The translations under genes were made by a program, and so were the position numbers. Source: Laccaria trichodermophora (lineage: Eukaryota; Basidiomycota; Agaricomycetes; Agaricales; Hydnangiaceae). From it: 64,000 bases of DNA. Location of the stretch: contig JACTVC010000008.1 of the NCBI GenBank assembly GCA_018417955.1, positions 620,001 through 684,000 on the forward strand, given 5' to 3'. Below the pieces are notes generated by a model that saw nothing but the letters and a program-made list of their open reading frames with translations, was not told the DNA's origin and did not search any database. Every line of letters starts with the position of its first letter. Position 1 is the stretch's first letter. Below are positions 10,142 through 22,123 of the stretch, piece after piece.

Positions 10142-12530
10142 CTAATCCATGAGAACCTCATCATATACAATGTTTGTGGTAATGCAATCTGTAGTGTCAT
10201 CCAGAAGAAGAATTTTAATGTTATGGGGAGACGTTGCATGTGAAAGAGCCACATATAATTGTCCATGAGAAAAAACTGGAGAGCGCAGATAAAGCCCAAC
10301 ATGTCAGACAGATTGGCCTTGAGATTTATTGATGGATAGTGCAAATGCCAAACGAACAGGGAATTGGTGCCACTTGAATTGGAAAGAGACTTCTGTTGTG
10401 CTTGTGGGGATCAATGAAATTTGAGGAATAAGTGCTAACTGCCCATCTCTTTCACCACCAAGTAAACAAACCTCGAGAACCCGATCACCCATTTGTGTAA
10501 TCACCATGTGAGTTCCATTGCATAATCCCTGAGCTGGTGAAAGGTTGTGAAGTAATATAACAGGGCATCCAACTTTCAGATTCAATTTGCCAGGAGGAAG
10601 ACTGGAAGAGTTGACAGAGTGAAGATATTCAATCGGAATTGGTTCATTGTCCTGTGAATCTGCACCTGGTTCGCGTGTAATTTCATCTGCACTGATGTAC
10701 TGTCAACTCAGCCCCTGCATGCAATCCAAAATCTCCTGGTTGATTTCAGCAACATCAATGTTTCGAGGTGCAAGAATCATGCGGTTGAGGAAGTATTCAG
10801 GAGGAAGTGTAGGGGTGGAATCAATGGCAGGATAAATTGAGTCAATTAACGAATTAGCAGATTCCACTTGCATGTGGTCCGGAAAGCAAACTTTGTTCTC
10901 GTTGATGAGATTCCGACCATGCCCCACATCCAGTAACCATTGTGCAAATTTCTGAGTTTCTTGATCACCTTGCTCGAGCCTCATGTTTTGGGGCAAAGAG
11001 AGAACCTCAACATGTTCCCAGAGATGTGAGTGCTGGATGGTGGCATCAACAATATCAACTCTTGATCCCCAGGGGACTACAGGAAGAGTCCGGAGAAAAT
11101 CACCACCTAAAATGGTGGTAATTCCCCCAAACAGCCGGCTGTCATTGCAAATATCTTGCAGAGTACGATCCAGTGCCTCCACCACATATTTATGCTGTGC
11201 CCCAATTTCATCCCAGATAATTACCTTTGTTGCCCAAAATAAATCTGCACATTGGCTGTTCTTTGGAATGCTGCATAATGATTCTTCATGGAGGTTTACC
11301 ACTGGAATTTTGAACATGGAGTGGGCTGTTTGTCCACCTTGCAGGAGGAGGGCAGAAATTCCAGATGACAATACACAAAGAACAATAATGCCATCAGAGC
11401 GCAGTTTCGCACAGACAGTATTGTAGAGAAATGTCTTTCTGGTACCCCCTGGGCCACTCAGAAAAAAGAGCTTGCCCAGGTTATTTGTGACTGAATCGAT
11501 GATGCGACTAAAGGCATTACGTTGATCCTCATTTAAGCGAGGAAGTCTTGAATCAAGGTCGACACGTAGCCTGTTTCTGTCGTAATTAAGCTGTTCAGCA
11601 ATCAGCAGATTGATAACTAATTCATTCCAGTCATTCTGAGGCTCCGGCATTGAGGGCCAATTATCGAGTGTATGTCCTGACTCTCAGAGAATTTTGTCAA
11701 GCAAAAACAATCCAAAGTCATAGATGTCGTCTTCTGGCAGATTGGTTATTCCCATCGCAACTAAATCTCGTTCCAGATCATCGCAAATGTGAAGATGAAA
11801 GTCGCACCAGAGAAGCTCAGGCTGCAAAATGTTGGAAAAAAGGAGGAGGGTGGCAAAGAGATGTCGGAGCTGAGTTCCTGTTTTGATTTGGGCGGCCTCT
11901 TCAAGGCATAGCCTCCACTCGCCATCATCTGCCAGAAGCCCTCATATGACACATGCTGCATGATATGTTGGTAATGGCTCTTGCTGTCCAGGAACACAAC
12001 AGAGGTCTTTGAAAGACTTGGCTCCTTTGACAACAGTGAGAAGTGTACAGAGGTAAAATTGTTCACCAGCTGTCGGCTTGATGAAGTACATCCTGCCAAG
12101 GGAGAACCCCTTTCGCTTGTGTAGCTTCCACTGCTTAAATTCCTGATAGGTGTGTTTGCGTGCTTCAATTCCCAGTTGTCCTGGATCTGAATTTGCTTCA
12201 AAGTAGGCAGTGAGAGTGGTTTGCTGACATGCTCCTCTTTTGATGACATTTTCAATAGTGTCCAGGGGATTGAAAGTTACCATATGGTGGCCTTTGAGAT
12301 GAACTTGAAGGCGTACAACTGACAGGATCTGGTCATGCATTTTGAATTGAAGGATACGCCAGGCAGCCTCTGGTGGAGATATGTACTGCCCATCAATCCA
12401 TTGTCTAATCTCATCACGTTGGTATTCCAGGAGTGCACGATCAGGGCCTTTATGAACATATTTGAAGGGATACTTGATGCTGCCAATGGAGGTGGCGCAT
12501 TCAGCATTGATGTGGCAGAGCCCCCTGACC
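10142..12530 (-). pseudogene. Helitron helicase (PIF1-like), C-terminal half, inactivated
   Basis: One frame runs from about 12,510 to TAG 10144-10142. It has the Helitron block before the helicase (IKYPFKYVHKG, AAWRILQF, VHLKGHHMVTF), then the helicase: Walker A region GPGGTRKTFLYN near 11,430 (the family has GTGKT), DEIGAQ Walker B, PQNMRL, AEINQEIL, and the final SINKSQGQSV and [10 protein letters not shown] motifs. Four in-frame TGA codons interrupt it: 11944-11942, 11686-11684, 10703-10701 and 10306-10304. Each lies where relatives have Arg or a similar residue. The HUH Rep domain is absent; homology begins abruptly at a HINAEC-type motif next to a repeat. The N-terminal part of such a protein is at 37,146-38,880 on the same strand. 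Confidence 0.88.
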
Positions 12531-13190
12531 ATACAAACAGGCCATGGTTGATGGTGCCTGCTGATGAGCCGATGTATATGTTGACCCCATCAAAGCTGGC
12601 TCGGCCACCCATATTTTCTTGATGAGTGGTTCTGTGTGCCGGCCGACCAGCCTAAGGATGAATTGACCCTGCTGAAATTGCCTTGGATTGTGGGTCAGCT
12701 GAACAGCTTTTGATTCCTCACAATATGGATCAGCCCACTTGCTGCACCCTGGCTCGGCAAAGTCAGTTTACATACCCGAGGTCATGAATGTCATTGTCAG
12801 CCCCGAGCAGAGATGAGGCCGGCCCCCATCTGTTGCCATCTCCAGCCCGGATATGGCCAGGCCCAGTTGGCACCACACTCCCTACCATTCTTTGGCTTGT
12901 CTCCAATTAAACAATTTATGTTGCCATCTGTCCCGTGATGATAGCCAGCCCGGCTAACACATGGCCTAGCTAAGTTTACTTGTTCATATGTTGTACCAAC
13001 CCCCTAATGTTCTTTTCCATGTCCTGCATTCAAAATCACCCTCTGGTTTTATGTTTGCATCAGGCCATTGAGTACATTAGCTGGTCCTGTATTCTGGTGC
13101 AAAGTTACTGAGCAGACAAGGTCATTGAATCTGTACAAATGCATGGAAACAGCGAATCAAACATGTTCAGATGCAAAATAATCCAGCCGA
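12510..13190 (+). repeat. Dispersed repeat R, copy 1
   Basis: GC-richer sequence matching 18,218-18,680 in the same orientation at about 75 percent, with shared blocks such as acaaacaggccat, ggtgcctgctgatgag and aaattgccttggattgtggg. Its outer end also matches, in the opposite orientation, the two tandem copies at 36,840-37,140. It abuts the truncated Helitron exactly where homology to the helicase starts. Confidence 0.75.
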
Positions 13191-13194
13191 CAAG

Positions 13195-15280
13195 TGGGAA
13201 ATAGTACAAATACCCGGGTTTCACCTTGAGTGATTGAATCGATTCCATATTAAATCATCGTGTCTGAGCCAGTGCATTTTTCAGGGAAAAGATGTGTGAG
13301 CTGGCACCATGTCCGGGTGAAATTACACCAAGCAGACATGAATTACATCAGTAAAGGTGCACATCGGGTGATGCAGGCATTTGAATTCTAAACTGTTGAA
13401 GTACCTTGGCTGGTGCCATGTCCAGATGCAAAATAATCAAGCAGACAAGTGAATGAAATGGGTAAAAATGCCTGGGCTGCACATCGGGTGATATTAAATT
13501 GTTGAAGTACTTTGGATGGGTGAAAAACGACTGAGCAGACAAGTGAATTAAATCATCAAAAGTGCCCGGGCCATGTCTCAGATAATAGAGCCGATTTTAT
13601 ATTAAATTGGTGAAGTACTTTGGCTGGTGCCAAGGTCAAGTGGAAAATAACCGAGCAGACAAGTGAGTTAAATCAGCAAAAGTGCTTGGGCTGCGTCTCG
13701 GATAATAGAGCCGATTTACTATTAAATTGTTGTACTTTGGCTGGTGCCAAGGCCAGGTGAAAAATGACCGAGCAGACAAGTGAATTAAATCGGTAAAAGT
13801 GCCCAGGCTACATCTCGGGTAATAGAGCCGATTTAATGGTAAATTGGTGAACTACTTTAACTGGTGCCGAGGCTGAGTGGAAAATAACCAAGCAGACAAG
13901 TGAATCAAATCGGTAAAAGTGCCCAGGCTATGTCTCAGGTAATGGAGCCAATTTAATATTAAATTGGTGAAGTACTTTGGCTGGTGCCGAGGCTGGGTGG
14001 AAAATAACCGATCAGACAAGTGAATTAAATCGGTAAAAGTGCCCAGGTTACGTCTCGGGTAATAGAGCCAATTTAATATTAAATTGGTGAAGTACTCTAA
14101 GTGGTGCCGAGGCCGAGTGGAAAATAACCGAGCAGACAAGTGAATCAAATCGGTAAAAGTGCCTGGGCTGCATCTTGGATAATAGAGCTAATTTAATATT
14201 AGATTGGTGAAGTACGTTGGCTGGTGCCGAGGCCGGGTGGAAAATAACCGAGCAGACAAGTGAATTAAATCGGCAAAAGTGCCCAGGCTATGTCTCGGGT
14301 AATAGAGCCGATTTAATATTAAATTGGTGACGTACTTTGGCTGGTGCCGAGGCTGGGTGAAAAATGACCGAGCAGACAAGTGAATTAAATCGGTAAAAGT
14401 GCCCAGGCTACGTCTCGGGTAATAGAGCTGATTTAATATTAAATTGGTGACGTACTTTGGCTGGTGCCGAGGCTGGGTGGAAAATAACCGAGCAGACAAG
14501 TGAATTAAATCGGTAAAAGTGCCCAGGCTACGTCTCGGGTAATAGAGCTGATTTAATATTAAATTGGTGACGTACTTTGGCTGGTGCCGAGGCTGGGTGA
14601 AAAATGACCGAGCAGACAAGTGAATTAAATCGGTAAAAGTGCCCAGGCTATGTCTCGGGTAATAGAGCCGATTTAATATTAAATTGGTGAAGTACTTTAA
14701 GTGGTGCCGAGGCCGAGTGGAAAATAACCGAGCAGACAAGTGAATCAAATCGGTAAAAGTGCCTGGGCTGCATCTTGGATAATAGAGCCAATTTAATATT
14801 AGATTGGTGAAGTACTTTGGCTGATGCCGAGGCCGGGTGGAAAATAACTGAGCAGACAAGTGAATTAAATTGGTAACAATGCCTGCGCTGTGTCACGGGT
14901 AATAGAGCCGATTTAATATTAAATTGGTGAAGTACTTTAACTGGTGCTGAGGCCGAGTGGAAAATAACCGAGCAGACAAGTGAATTAAATCGGTAAAAGT
15001 GACCAGCCTGCATCCCGGATAATAGAGCTGATTTACTATGAAATCATTGAAGTACTTTGGCTGGTGCCGAGGCCAGGTCGAATATAACCAAGCAGACAAG
15101 TGAATTAAATTGGTAAAAACACCTGGGCTGCTGCTGATGATTAAATATGAAATTGTTATGCTGTCTACGGATGGTTGAAGTGGACCACTACTGAGCCTAC
15201 AAGTGAAGTATATCACTGAACATGCCTGGGTTGCATCTGTATCATTTCAGTCTGGGTGTAATATTACTGAGCAGACAAGA
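13195..15280 (+). repeat. 120-bp satellite array, left orientation
   Basis: The anchor gcagacaagtga recurs at exactly 120-bp spacing from about 13,771 to 15,091 (12 units), with more diverged units on both sides. Each unit contains a GCCGATTTAATATTAAATTGG-like AT-rich core and a gcccaggct motif. Reading frames through it are open on the minus strand because 120 is a multiple of three; they are not genes. Confidence 0.92.
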
Positions 15281-16430
15281 TAACACAACTGATGAGGGTT
15301 GTTCCCCGAGCTCAGAGCCATTCATACACCAATGCCGAATAGACAAGTTAGTTATAACTTTCACACCATCCGCCTGATGCTCCCTCTCAATGCCATCATT
15401 GTTGACCGACAATTACTAAATCAGGCACTAGTTTCTCCAATAGGTGTAATCCCGCCCGCATTCCGCCCACCAGTCATGAGTATAGTATTTCCACTGTTAC
15501 TGGACTATTTCTCTCCAAAAAAGTTCCTAATCATATTTTGGTCATGTTTATTATATATGGTGTGAGGTTCACTTAAGGCTGGGGTAGCTAGTAGGTTGTT
15601 CGAAGAGTATTGATCAGGTAAGGAAGGCAGGATGTTTTAAATATCTGTTTTGGTAGATACAGAGATATGGCTGGAATGTTAGTGACTATCCATGTACCAT
15701 TGTCCTGCTCCATATATAATCTTCTGAAATCATTATCTTGTCTTGTCAATCTCTGTAATTCCTTTAAAACTTCTTTCTAGCTATCCCATCCCTACCTCCA
15801 ACCCACTTTTGACTCTCATTGGTGAAACGGTGGTGATGAAACTAATGGATACAATGTATTCCTCCCTCCTCTCCATGCACCATTTACCAGGTAAGTTGCT
15901 CCAATTAGAACCTTATATCTTCATGTCGTGCAAATAATAATTGAACATATTCCTCTGGAACTCCCATGGGATTTATATGTCTTCTGGGCATGTTGTGCAA
16001 TACAGATACTCAGAACCCCAAATGGCTATTCTGAGCTACCACAAATTAAGCATATATAATAGACACTGTATTCTTTCTGCTTTGGGGAGGCTACAGTAAA
16101 GGTATACATACCATGGGGAACATTGAGGGAGATGCATGTCAACTACACTACTATAGGTTCTTGTTTTGAGTATGACATAGACTACATCAAGATATAATTA
16201 GCAGGGTTTTTGGAGAGAAGTGGCCAGTAATGGTTGAGATATAATGCTGATGACAGGAGGGCAGGATGGCAGGATGGCAGGATGGAAAGATGGAAGGATG
16301 GGAGGATGATGGGATGGTGGGATGGCGGGATGGCGGGATGGCGGGATGGCGGGATGGCGGGATGGCAGGAGAATCCACTCACTTGCCACTTTGCAGCCGG
16401 ACATGGCATTAGCTGAAGGACTTTGCCAAT
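15281..16430. other. Spacer between opposed satellite arrays, with a GATGGCGG-type microsatellite
   Basis: No gene is recognised. 16,258-16,372 is a decayed 9-10-bp repeat (gatggcggga and variants). The rest is AT-rich with no similarity to neighbouring repeats that I can see. Confidence 0.6.
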
Positions 16431-17860
16431 TGAATATCAAATCGGTTCTATTATCTGATGTGCAACCTGGGCATTTCTACCATGTTATTTTTTACCCGGC
16501 CTCGGACCAGCCAAAGTATGACAATTTAATATCCGTCACCCAATGTGCAGTCCAGGCACTTTTACCAATTTAATTCACCTGTCTGCTCGATTATTTTCTA
16601 CCTGCCCTTGGCACCAGCCAAGGTACCTCAACAATTCAATATTAAATTGGCTCTATTATCCGATGTGCAGCCCAGGCACTTTTATCAATTTAATTCAGTT
16701 GTCTGCTCAGTTGTTTTCCATCCAGCCAAAGCACTTCAACAATTTAATACTAAACAGGTTCTGTTATCTGAGATGCAGCCCGGCATTGTTACTGATTTAA
16801 TTCACTTGTCTGCTTGGTTATTTTTCACCCAGCCTCGGCACCAGCCAAAGTACTTCACCAATTTAATATTAAATTGGCTCTATTATCGGAGACGCAGCCC
16901 AGGCACTTTTACTGATTTAATTCACTTGTCTGCTCGGTTATTTTCCACTTGGCCTCGGCACCAGTTAAAGTATTTCACCAATTGAATATTAAATCGGCTC
17001 TATTACCCGAGACGCAGCCCAGGCATTGTTACCAATTTAATTCACTTGTCTGCTCGGTCATCTTTCACCCGGCCTCGGCACCAGCCAAAGTACTTCACCA
17101 ATTTAATATTAAATTGGCTCTATTATCCAAGATGCAGCCCGGGCACTTTTACTGATTTAATTCACTTGTCTGCTCGGTTATTTTCCACCTGGCCTCGGCA
17201 CCAGTTAAAGTACTTCATCAATTTAATATTAAATCGGCTCTATTACCCAAGACATAGCCTGGGCACTTTTACCGATCTGCTCGGTCATTTTTCACCCGGC
17301 CTCGGCACCAGACAAAGTACGTCACCAATTTAATATTAAATAATCTCTATTATTCAAGATGCAGCCCGGCCACTCTTACTGATTTAATTCACTTGTCTGC
17401 TCAGTTATTTTCCACTCGGCCTTGGCACCACTTAAAGTACCTCACCAATATATTATTAAATCGGCCCTATTACCTGAGACACAGCCTGGGCACTTTTGCC
17501 AATTTAATTCACTTGTCTGCTCAGTTATTTTCCCGGCCTCGGCACCAGCCAAAGTACTTCACCAATTTAATATTGAATCAGCTCTATTACCTGAGACGCA
17601 GCCCGAGCACTTTTGCCAATTTAATTCACTTGTCTGCTCGGTTGTTTTCCACCCAGCCAAAATACTTCAACAATTTAATATTCAACAGGTTCTATTATGC
17701 GAGACGCAGCCCGGGCATTGTTACCAATTTAATTCACTTGTCTGCTCCATTATTTTTCACCCAGCCTTGGCACTAGCTAAAGTACTTCAACAATTTAAAA
17801 TTAAATCGGTTTCATTATCTGAGATGCAGCCCAGGCACTTTTACCGATTTGAAGCCAAGC
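16431..17860 (-). repeat. 120-bp satellite array, inverted relative to 13.2-15.3 kb
   Basis: These are the same 120-bp units as the left array but reverse-complemented (anchor cttgtctgctc at about 16,577, 16,697, 16,806, 16,926, 17,046, 17,166, 17,393, 17,513, 17,631 and 17,742). Some units have lost 10-20 bp. With the left array it forms a foldback of about 4.7 kb with a roughly 1.1-kb loop. Confidence 0.9.
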
Positions 17861-17879
17861 AGAAAACATATACTAGTCC

Positions 17880-18680
17880 ATATTGAAAAGGCCAGGCTGG
17901 CTCAAAGATCAGCTGATCCCATGTTTAGAAATTGTCAGTTTTCATGGCCGACCCAGTAGCAGTATCCATTTGCTGGACTGATCAGCCAAGCCATGACTAC
18001 AATAATGTGGGTCCCACCAGCTGACTCTGCTAATCAAAATTCAAGACCCTCGGCTGATCACCAACCCAGGAACATTCAAATCTGTCAACTGATCCTGCAT
18101 AGCTATCTTCCATCAGCCGATATACAAATAGTTGTCCTTCGCTCTCCAGGTGTAATTCCTGCTGATCCAGCTGTGCCACAAGTATTAGTGACCTTACCCC
18201 AACAACACTGAGACCCCTGACTATACAAACAGGCCATAGTTGATGGTGCCTGCTGATGAGCCGATACATATGTTGACCCCATCAAACCTGGCCCGGCCAC
18301 CTATATATTCTTAAGGAGTGGTTCTATGTGCCGGCCGAGGAGCCTAATGATGAGTTGACCCCACTGAAATTGCCTTGGATTGTGGGTCAGCCGCTCTGTT
18401 CCAACATGGATTATGAGTCAGCTGACCAGCCAAAACTTGGCCCGGTCCAATCAGTTGACATACCGAGGTCATGAATCTCATTGTCAGCCCGAGGCCGGCC
18501 CAAAACCATTTTCCTCGTTTTATCCCAACTCCCCTTTGCCATTATTTCCCATCTGTGGTTGTAACCTTCTTTCGGCTGGATAATGTCCCAGGTCAGATGT
18601 GTCATTCCCTTGCCATAATGACTTGGCTTAGTGGTCAATGCTACAATAATGATTGTCTTCTAACATCACCTTGAGTGGTT
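17880..18680 (+). repeat. Dispersed repeat R, copy 2, with upstream block shared with 36.5 kb
   Basis: 17,880-18,200 matches 36,530-36,840 directly (blocks around ctgatcagccaagcc and catcagccgatata). 18,218-18,680 matches 12,530-12,990. The junction of the two blocks near 18,205 (aacactgag) is inverted relative to the order at 36.8-36.95 kb, so the repeats are mosaics. Confidence 0.75.
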
Positions 18681-18689
18681 ACAAAAAAA

Positions 18690-21110
18690 AAAGAGTTTAC
18701 TCCGTCGGTACTCAAGTGACTTCTGGGATTCGAACCCAGGGTATACATACATACACTATGTACACCTCCCAGCTCAACCACTAAGCCAAGTCAGCGCTGC
18801 AAGAGGAAGTTGGGGAGTATCTTTTAGCTGACGACCATGTCACTCTAATATAGTTAGTAGTAAGTAAAAGACTGTTCAGGATAGCCAACATGACTTGTTA
18901 GGGATTTGAACCCAGGGCATACATAGATACAATGCGTACACCTCCCATCTTAACCACTGAGCCAAGCCAATTGGTCAGGATCTCAAGTCAATGTCGGCCT
19001 GCAAGCTCGGCACTTTGTAACTTGGTTCTCGGCCTAAGATAACTATCAAAAAAATTACCCGTTCTCGGCCTAAGCTGACTGACTCGGCTCTGCAATAAGG
19101 GAGCATTGATTAGTAAAATTTAAAATTGTCAGTATCTGAAGTCAATGTTCGACCCTGCCTGAAAGCTCGGTACTTTGTAACTTGATACTGAGAAGTTACA
19201 TGGATTCGGTCACTTACCTGGCCTAAAGCAACTTCCTGTTCTCGGTCTAAGACACCTAATCCGGGTCTGCAAGCTCGGTAAGAATTGATTAGTAAATTCT
19301 AGCCAGTGTTACAAAAATGAACAAGTTGCAACCATGTTTTGAACGTTGCTGGGTTGGTGATCGGCTGAGGGCCTTCACTTCTGATTAGCAGCTAGGCTAT
19401 GCAAGGTCGGCGGACATTTTGAATTTGCCTGGGTTGGCGGTCGGCCGAGAGCCCTGAACTCTGGTTACCAGGGTCAGCTGGTGAGACCTATTGTAGTTAT
19501 GGTTAATTTTCAACATGATCCACAAGATATCGGTCAAACTAGCATTGATTAGTAAATTTTAACAAAAGAGTTTTGATAGGTGTAACTGACTTCTGGGATT
19601 CGAACCCAGGGCATTCAGACACTCTGTACACCTCCCAGCTTAATCACTAAGCTAAGCCAACGTTGGAAGACGACGTCGGTCAGTATCTTTTGGCTGCCGA
19701 CCATAATAGCAGTAAGTAAAAAATTTGTTCGGGATTCGAACCCAGGGCATACATACATATACTACACACACCTCCCAGCTTAATCAATAAGCCAAGCCAA
19801 AGGGGAAGAGGATGTCGGTCTGTATCTTTTACCTGCCGACCATGTGACTCTAATAGCAATAAGTTTTTGAAGATGTCCAAGCAATGACCTGTTTGGGATT
19901 TGAACCTGGGCATACTACATACACCTGCCACCTTAACCACTAAGCCAAGCCAATGTTGCGAAATGTTGGTCAGTATCTCCAGTCAATTCGGAAGACGATG
20001 AATTGAACCTGGGCCTGCAAGCTCGGCACTTGGTAACTTTACATGTTCTTGGCCTAAGATGACTACCAAGACAATCTGCTCGGTACTTTGTATACTACCC
20101 CTCTCGGCACAAGACAACAACCCCTTCTAGGGACCAGATGATGATTTGAACCACTCTGCTCTTTGTAACTTACCCGTTCTCGGCCAAAGACAACTAGTTC
20201 TCGGCCTAAGAAGACAACTACCCGTTCTAGAAATGTTGGTCACTCTCCAGTCAATTCAGCGGACGATGAATTGAACCTGGGCCTGCAAGCTCGGCACTTA
20301 GTAACTTTACGCATTCTCGGCCGAAGATGACTACCAAGACAATCTGCTTGGTACTTTGTAACTTACCCGCTCTTGGCAAAAGACAACAACCCCTTCTAGG
20401 GACCAGATCTTGGAAGACGATGATTTAAACCGCTCGGCACTTTGTAACTTACCCGTTCTCGGCCTAAGACAACAGGTTCTCGGCCTAAGACAACTACCCG
20501 TTCTCGGCCTAACTCTGCAAGCTCGGTAGTTTGTAAGAGGGAATGGATGCCAACCATGTCACTTCTAATAATAGCAGTAAGTAAAAAATAGTGGAGAAGA
20601 ATGAACGACTTTTTCGGGATTTGAACCCAGGGCATACAGAGATACACTAAGTACACCTGCCATCTTAACCAATAAGCCAAGTCAATGTCGCAACAAACTC
20701 TTGGTCAGTATCTCTTAGCTGGCGACCGTATAGCAATGTATGTAAAAAATATTCGAAGATGTACAAGCACTGACTTGTTTGGGATTTGAACCCGAGCAGA
20801 TGCACTACGTACACATGCCACCTTAACCACTAAGCCAAGTCAATCTTACAACAAAATGCTGGTCAACAATCATTCTAATAGAAGTAAACGTGTTCGGCAT
20901 TTGAAGCTGGGGCATACTGAATCAGGGCCTGCAAGGTCGGCACTGACTTACTTGTTCGGGGGGTGAACCCGGGCCATAAGACAACCGGTGCAAAAATCAA
21001 GTATTAAATGTCATGAGAATGACTTGTGTGGGATTTGAACCCAGGGCATATACACATAGATCATGAAGCACCTTCCACCATGACAACTAGGCCAAGTCAG
21101 TGTTGCAAGA
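18690..21110 (-). repeat. Cluster of at least eight tRNA-derived (SINE-like) repeats
   Basis: On the minus strand each copy has a B box like GGGTTCGAATCCC and an A box like TGGCTTAGTGG. Copies lie near 18,716-18,796, 18,895-18,975, 19,588-19,662, 19,732-19,802, 19,892-19,955, 20,613-20,685, 20,779-20,845 and 21,028-21,102. In the first, a T arm (CTGGG/CCCAG) and an acceptor-like pairing TGACTT/AAGTCA can be drawn, but the anticodon arm is not convincing. Between copies are repeats of a ctcggcctaagacaac motif (20,040-20,520). I read these as tRNA-derived retroelement or tandem-duplicated tRNA relics, not working tRNA genes. Confidence 0.65.
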
Positions 21111-21262
21111 TAATTTTGGTCAGGAGATTTTAGTGAGCCTTAACTGGATACTTCCAGCCCAGGACACAATTAGAAAGTAGGCCCGAGCATGGGGCTTCAA
21201 CTTGTGCCCGGGCAGGTGCCCATCAATGTCCTTTCAAATTTGCCCAAAATCTTTGGAATCTG

Positions 21263-21310
21263 GCATGGTCTAATGGTAGTTGCCTTCCGGGTTCAATCCC
21301 CGGCCATGCT
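21263..21310 (+). pseudogene. tRNA-Gly-like sequence lacking the anticodon arm
   Basis: It starts GCATGGTCTAATGGTAG, as in fungal tRNA-Gly, and ends with a T arm (CCGGGTTCAATCCCCGG) and CATGC that pairs with the 5' end. Only 48 nt separate the ends; about 24 nt including the anticodon stem-loop are missing. It may be a relic or a SINE head. Confidence 0.5.
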
Positions 21311-21489
21311 TATCCTGATGACATTTTCAACTTTTTGTGGGGAGTCCTCGAGGCATCTGCCAGATATTCTTATGCTTCTGATATAGGGTTGGATCGAGGG
21401 TTGTAATTTAACCTGAGACATGTGTGTTTCCTCGTTTAAAAACTCTCACATTTCAAGGACCCATCTTCCCCCACACCCCTCACTGCGAC

Positions 21490-21867
21490 ATGAATCACTT
21501 CACCCCCATGACGATCTGGACTCTATTGGGCATCCCTCCACCCAACCCCTTCCCCGTAAGTTCTGTATTTCTCCATTGATTGGTCTAACCAGCTGATGAT
21601 CCATCAGAAAGGAACCCGTGTATGGTTCAATCTGTGCAGCGGCGGTCTCATGTTTGCGACGGTGGACTCCACGGGCCGGTTGCCTGACGTGAGCAATCCC
21701 CTCGGTTCTTCATTTTGTCCACTAACATGGTGATCAGGGGACCATGCTCTTAACTATCATTGACGATGATGGGGAGAAGGTCACCCTTCCGTACGTCCTG
21801 TTTTTTTCTATCCAAACACCATTTCACCTATTATGAAAGAGCATGCGGCGTAACATGGGTCTCTTAA
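21490..21867 (+). CDS. Tiny 4-exon gene of unknown function (about 80 aa)
   Basis: ATG 21490; exon 1 21490-21555; intron 21556-21592 (GTAAGT...CCAG); exon 2 21593-21688; intron 21689-21737 (GTGAGC...TCAG); exon 3 21738-21790; intron 21791-21839 (GTACGT...AAAG); exon 4 21840-21867 ending TAA. The frame stays open through all four exons and each intron is 37-49 nt, which is unlikely by chance. The protein has a Pro-rich start, a GTRVWFNLCSGG-type centre and an acidic IIDDDGEK stretch. I do not recognise it. It lies about 260 bp upstream of the TET/JBP gene in the same orientation. Confidence 0.5.
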
Positions 21868-22123
21868 TAGATATCATTCCATACCTGTAACGTTGAATTT
21901 GTCCAAAAAAAAATTATCTGCGCTTTTGATGGGCCGCCTGAATCGGCCGGCCATAAGCATCAGGCTGCACCAACGCCAAGATGGAGCCGAGTACAAGGCC
22001 ATCAATACCCTCTCACCCTAAATTCAACGTAATTAATATATTTCGACGTAATGAACGACAATGCCCTGGCCTCATGTTTTGGGAGATAAAAAGTCAATGG
22101 GATTTTTATTTTTATTTTTAACC

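Noticed and set aside
16258..16372. ORFs rich in His/Pro or Gly/Trp
   Set aside because: By-products of a 9-10-bp microsatellite.
13348..17886. Repetitive ORFs of 60-220 residues
   Set aside because: They are reading frames through the 120-bp satellite on both strands, without start-site or codon evidence.
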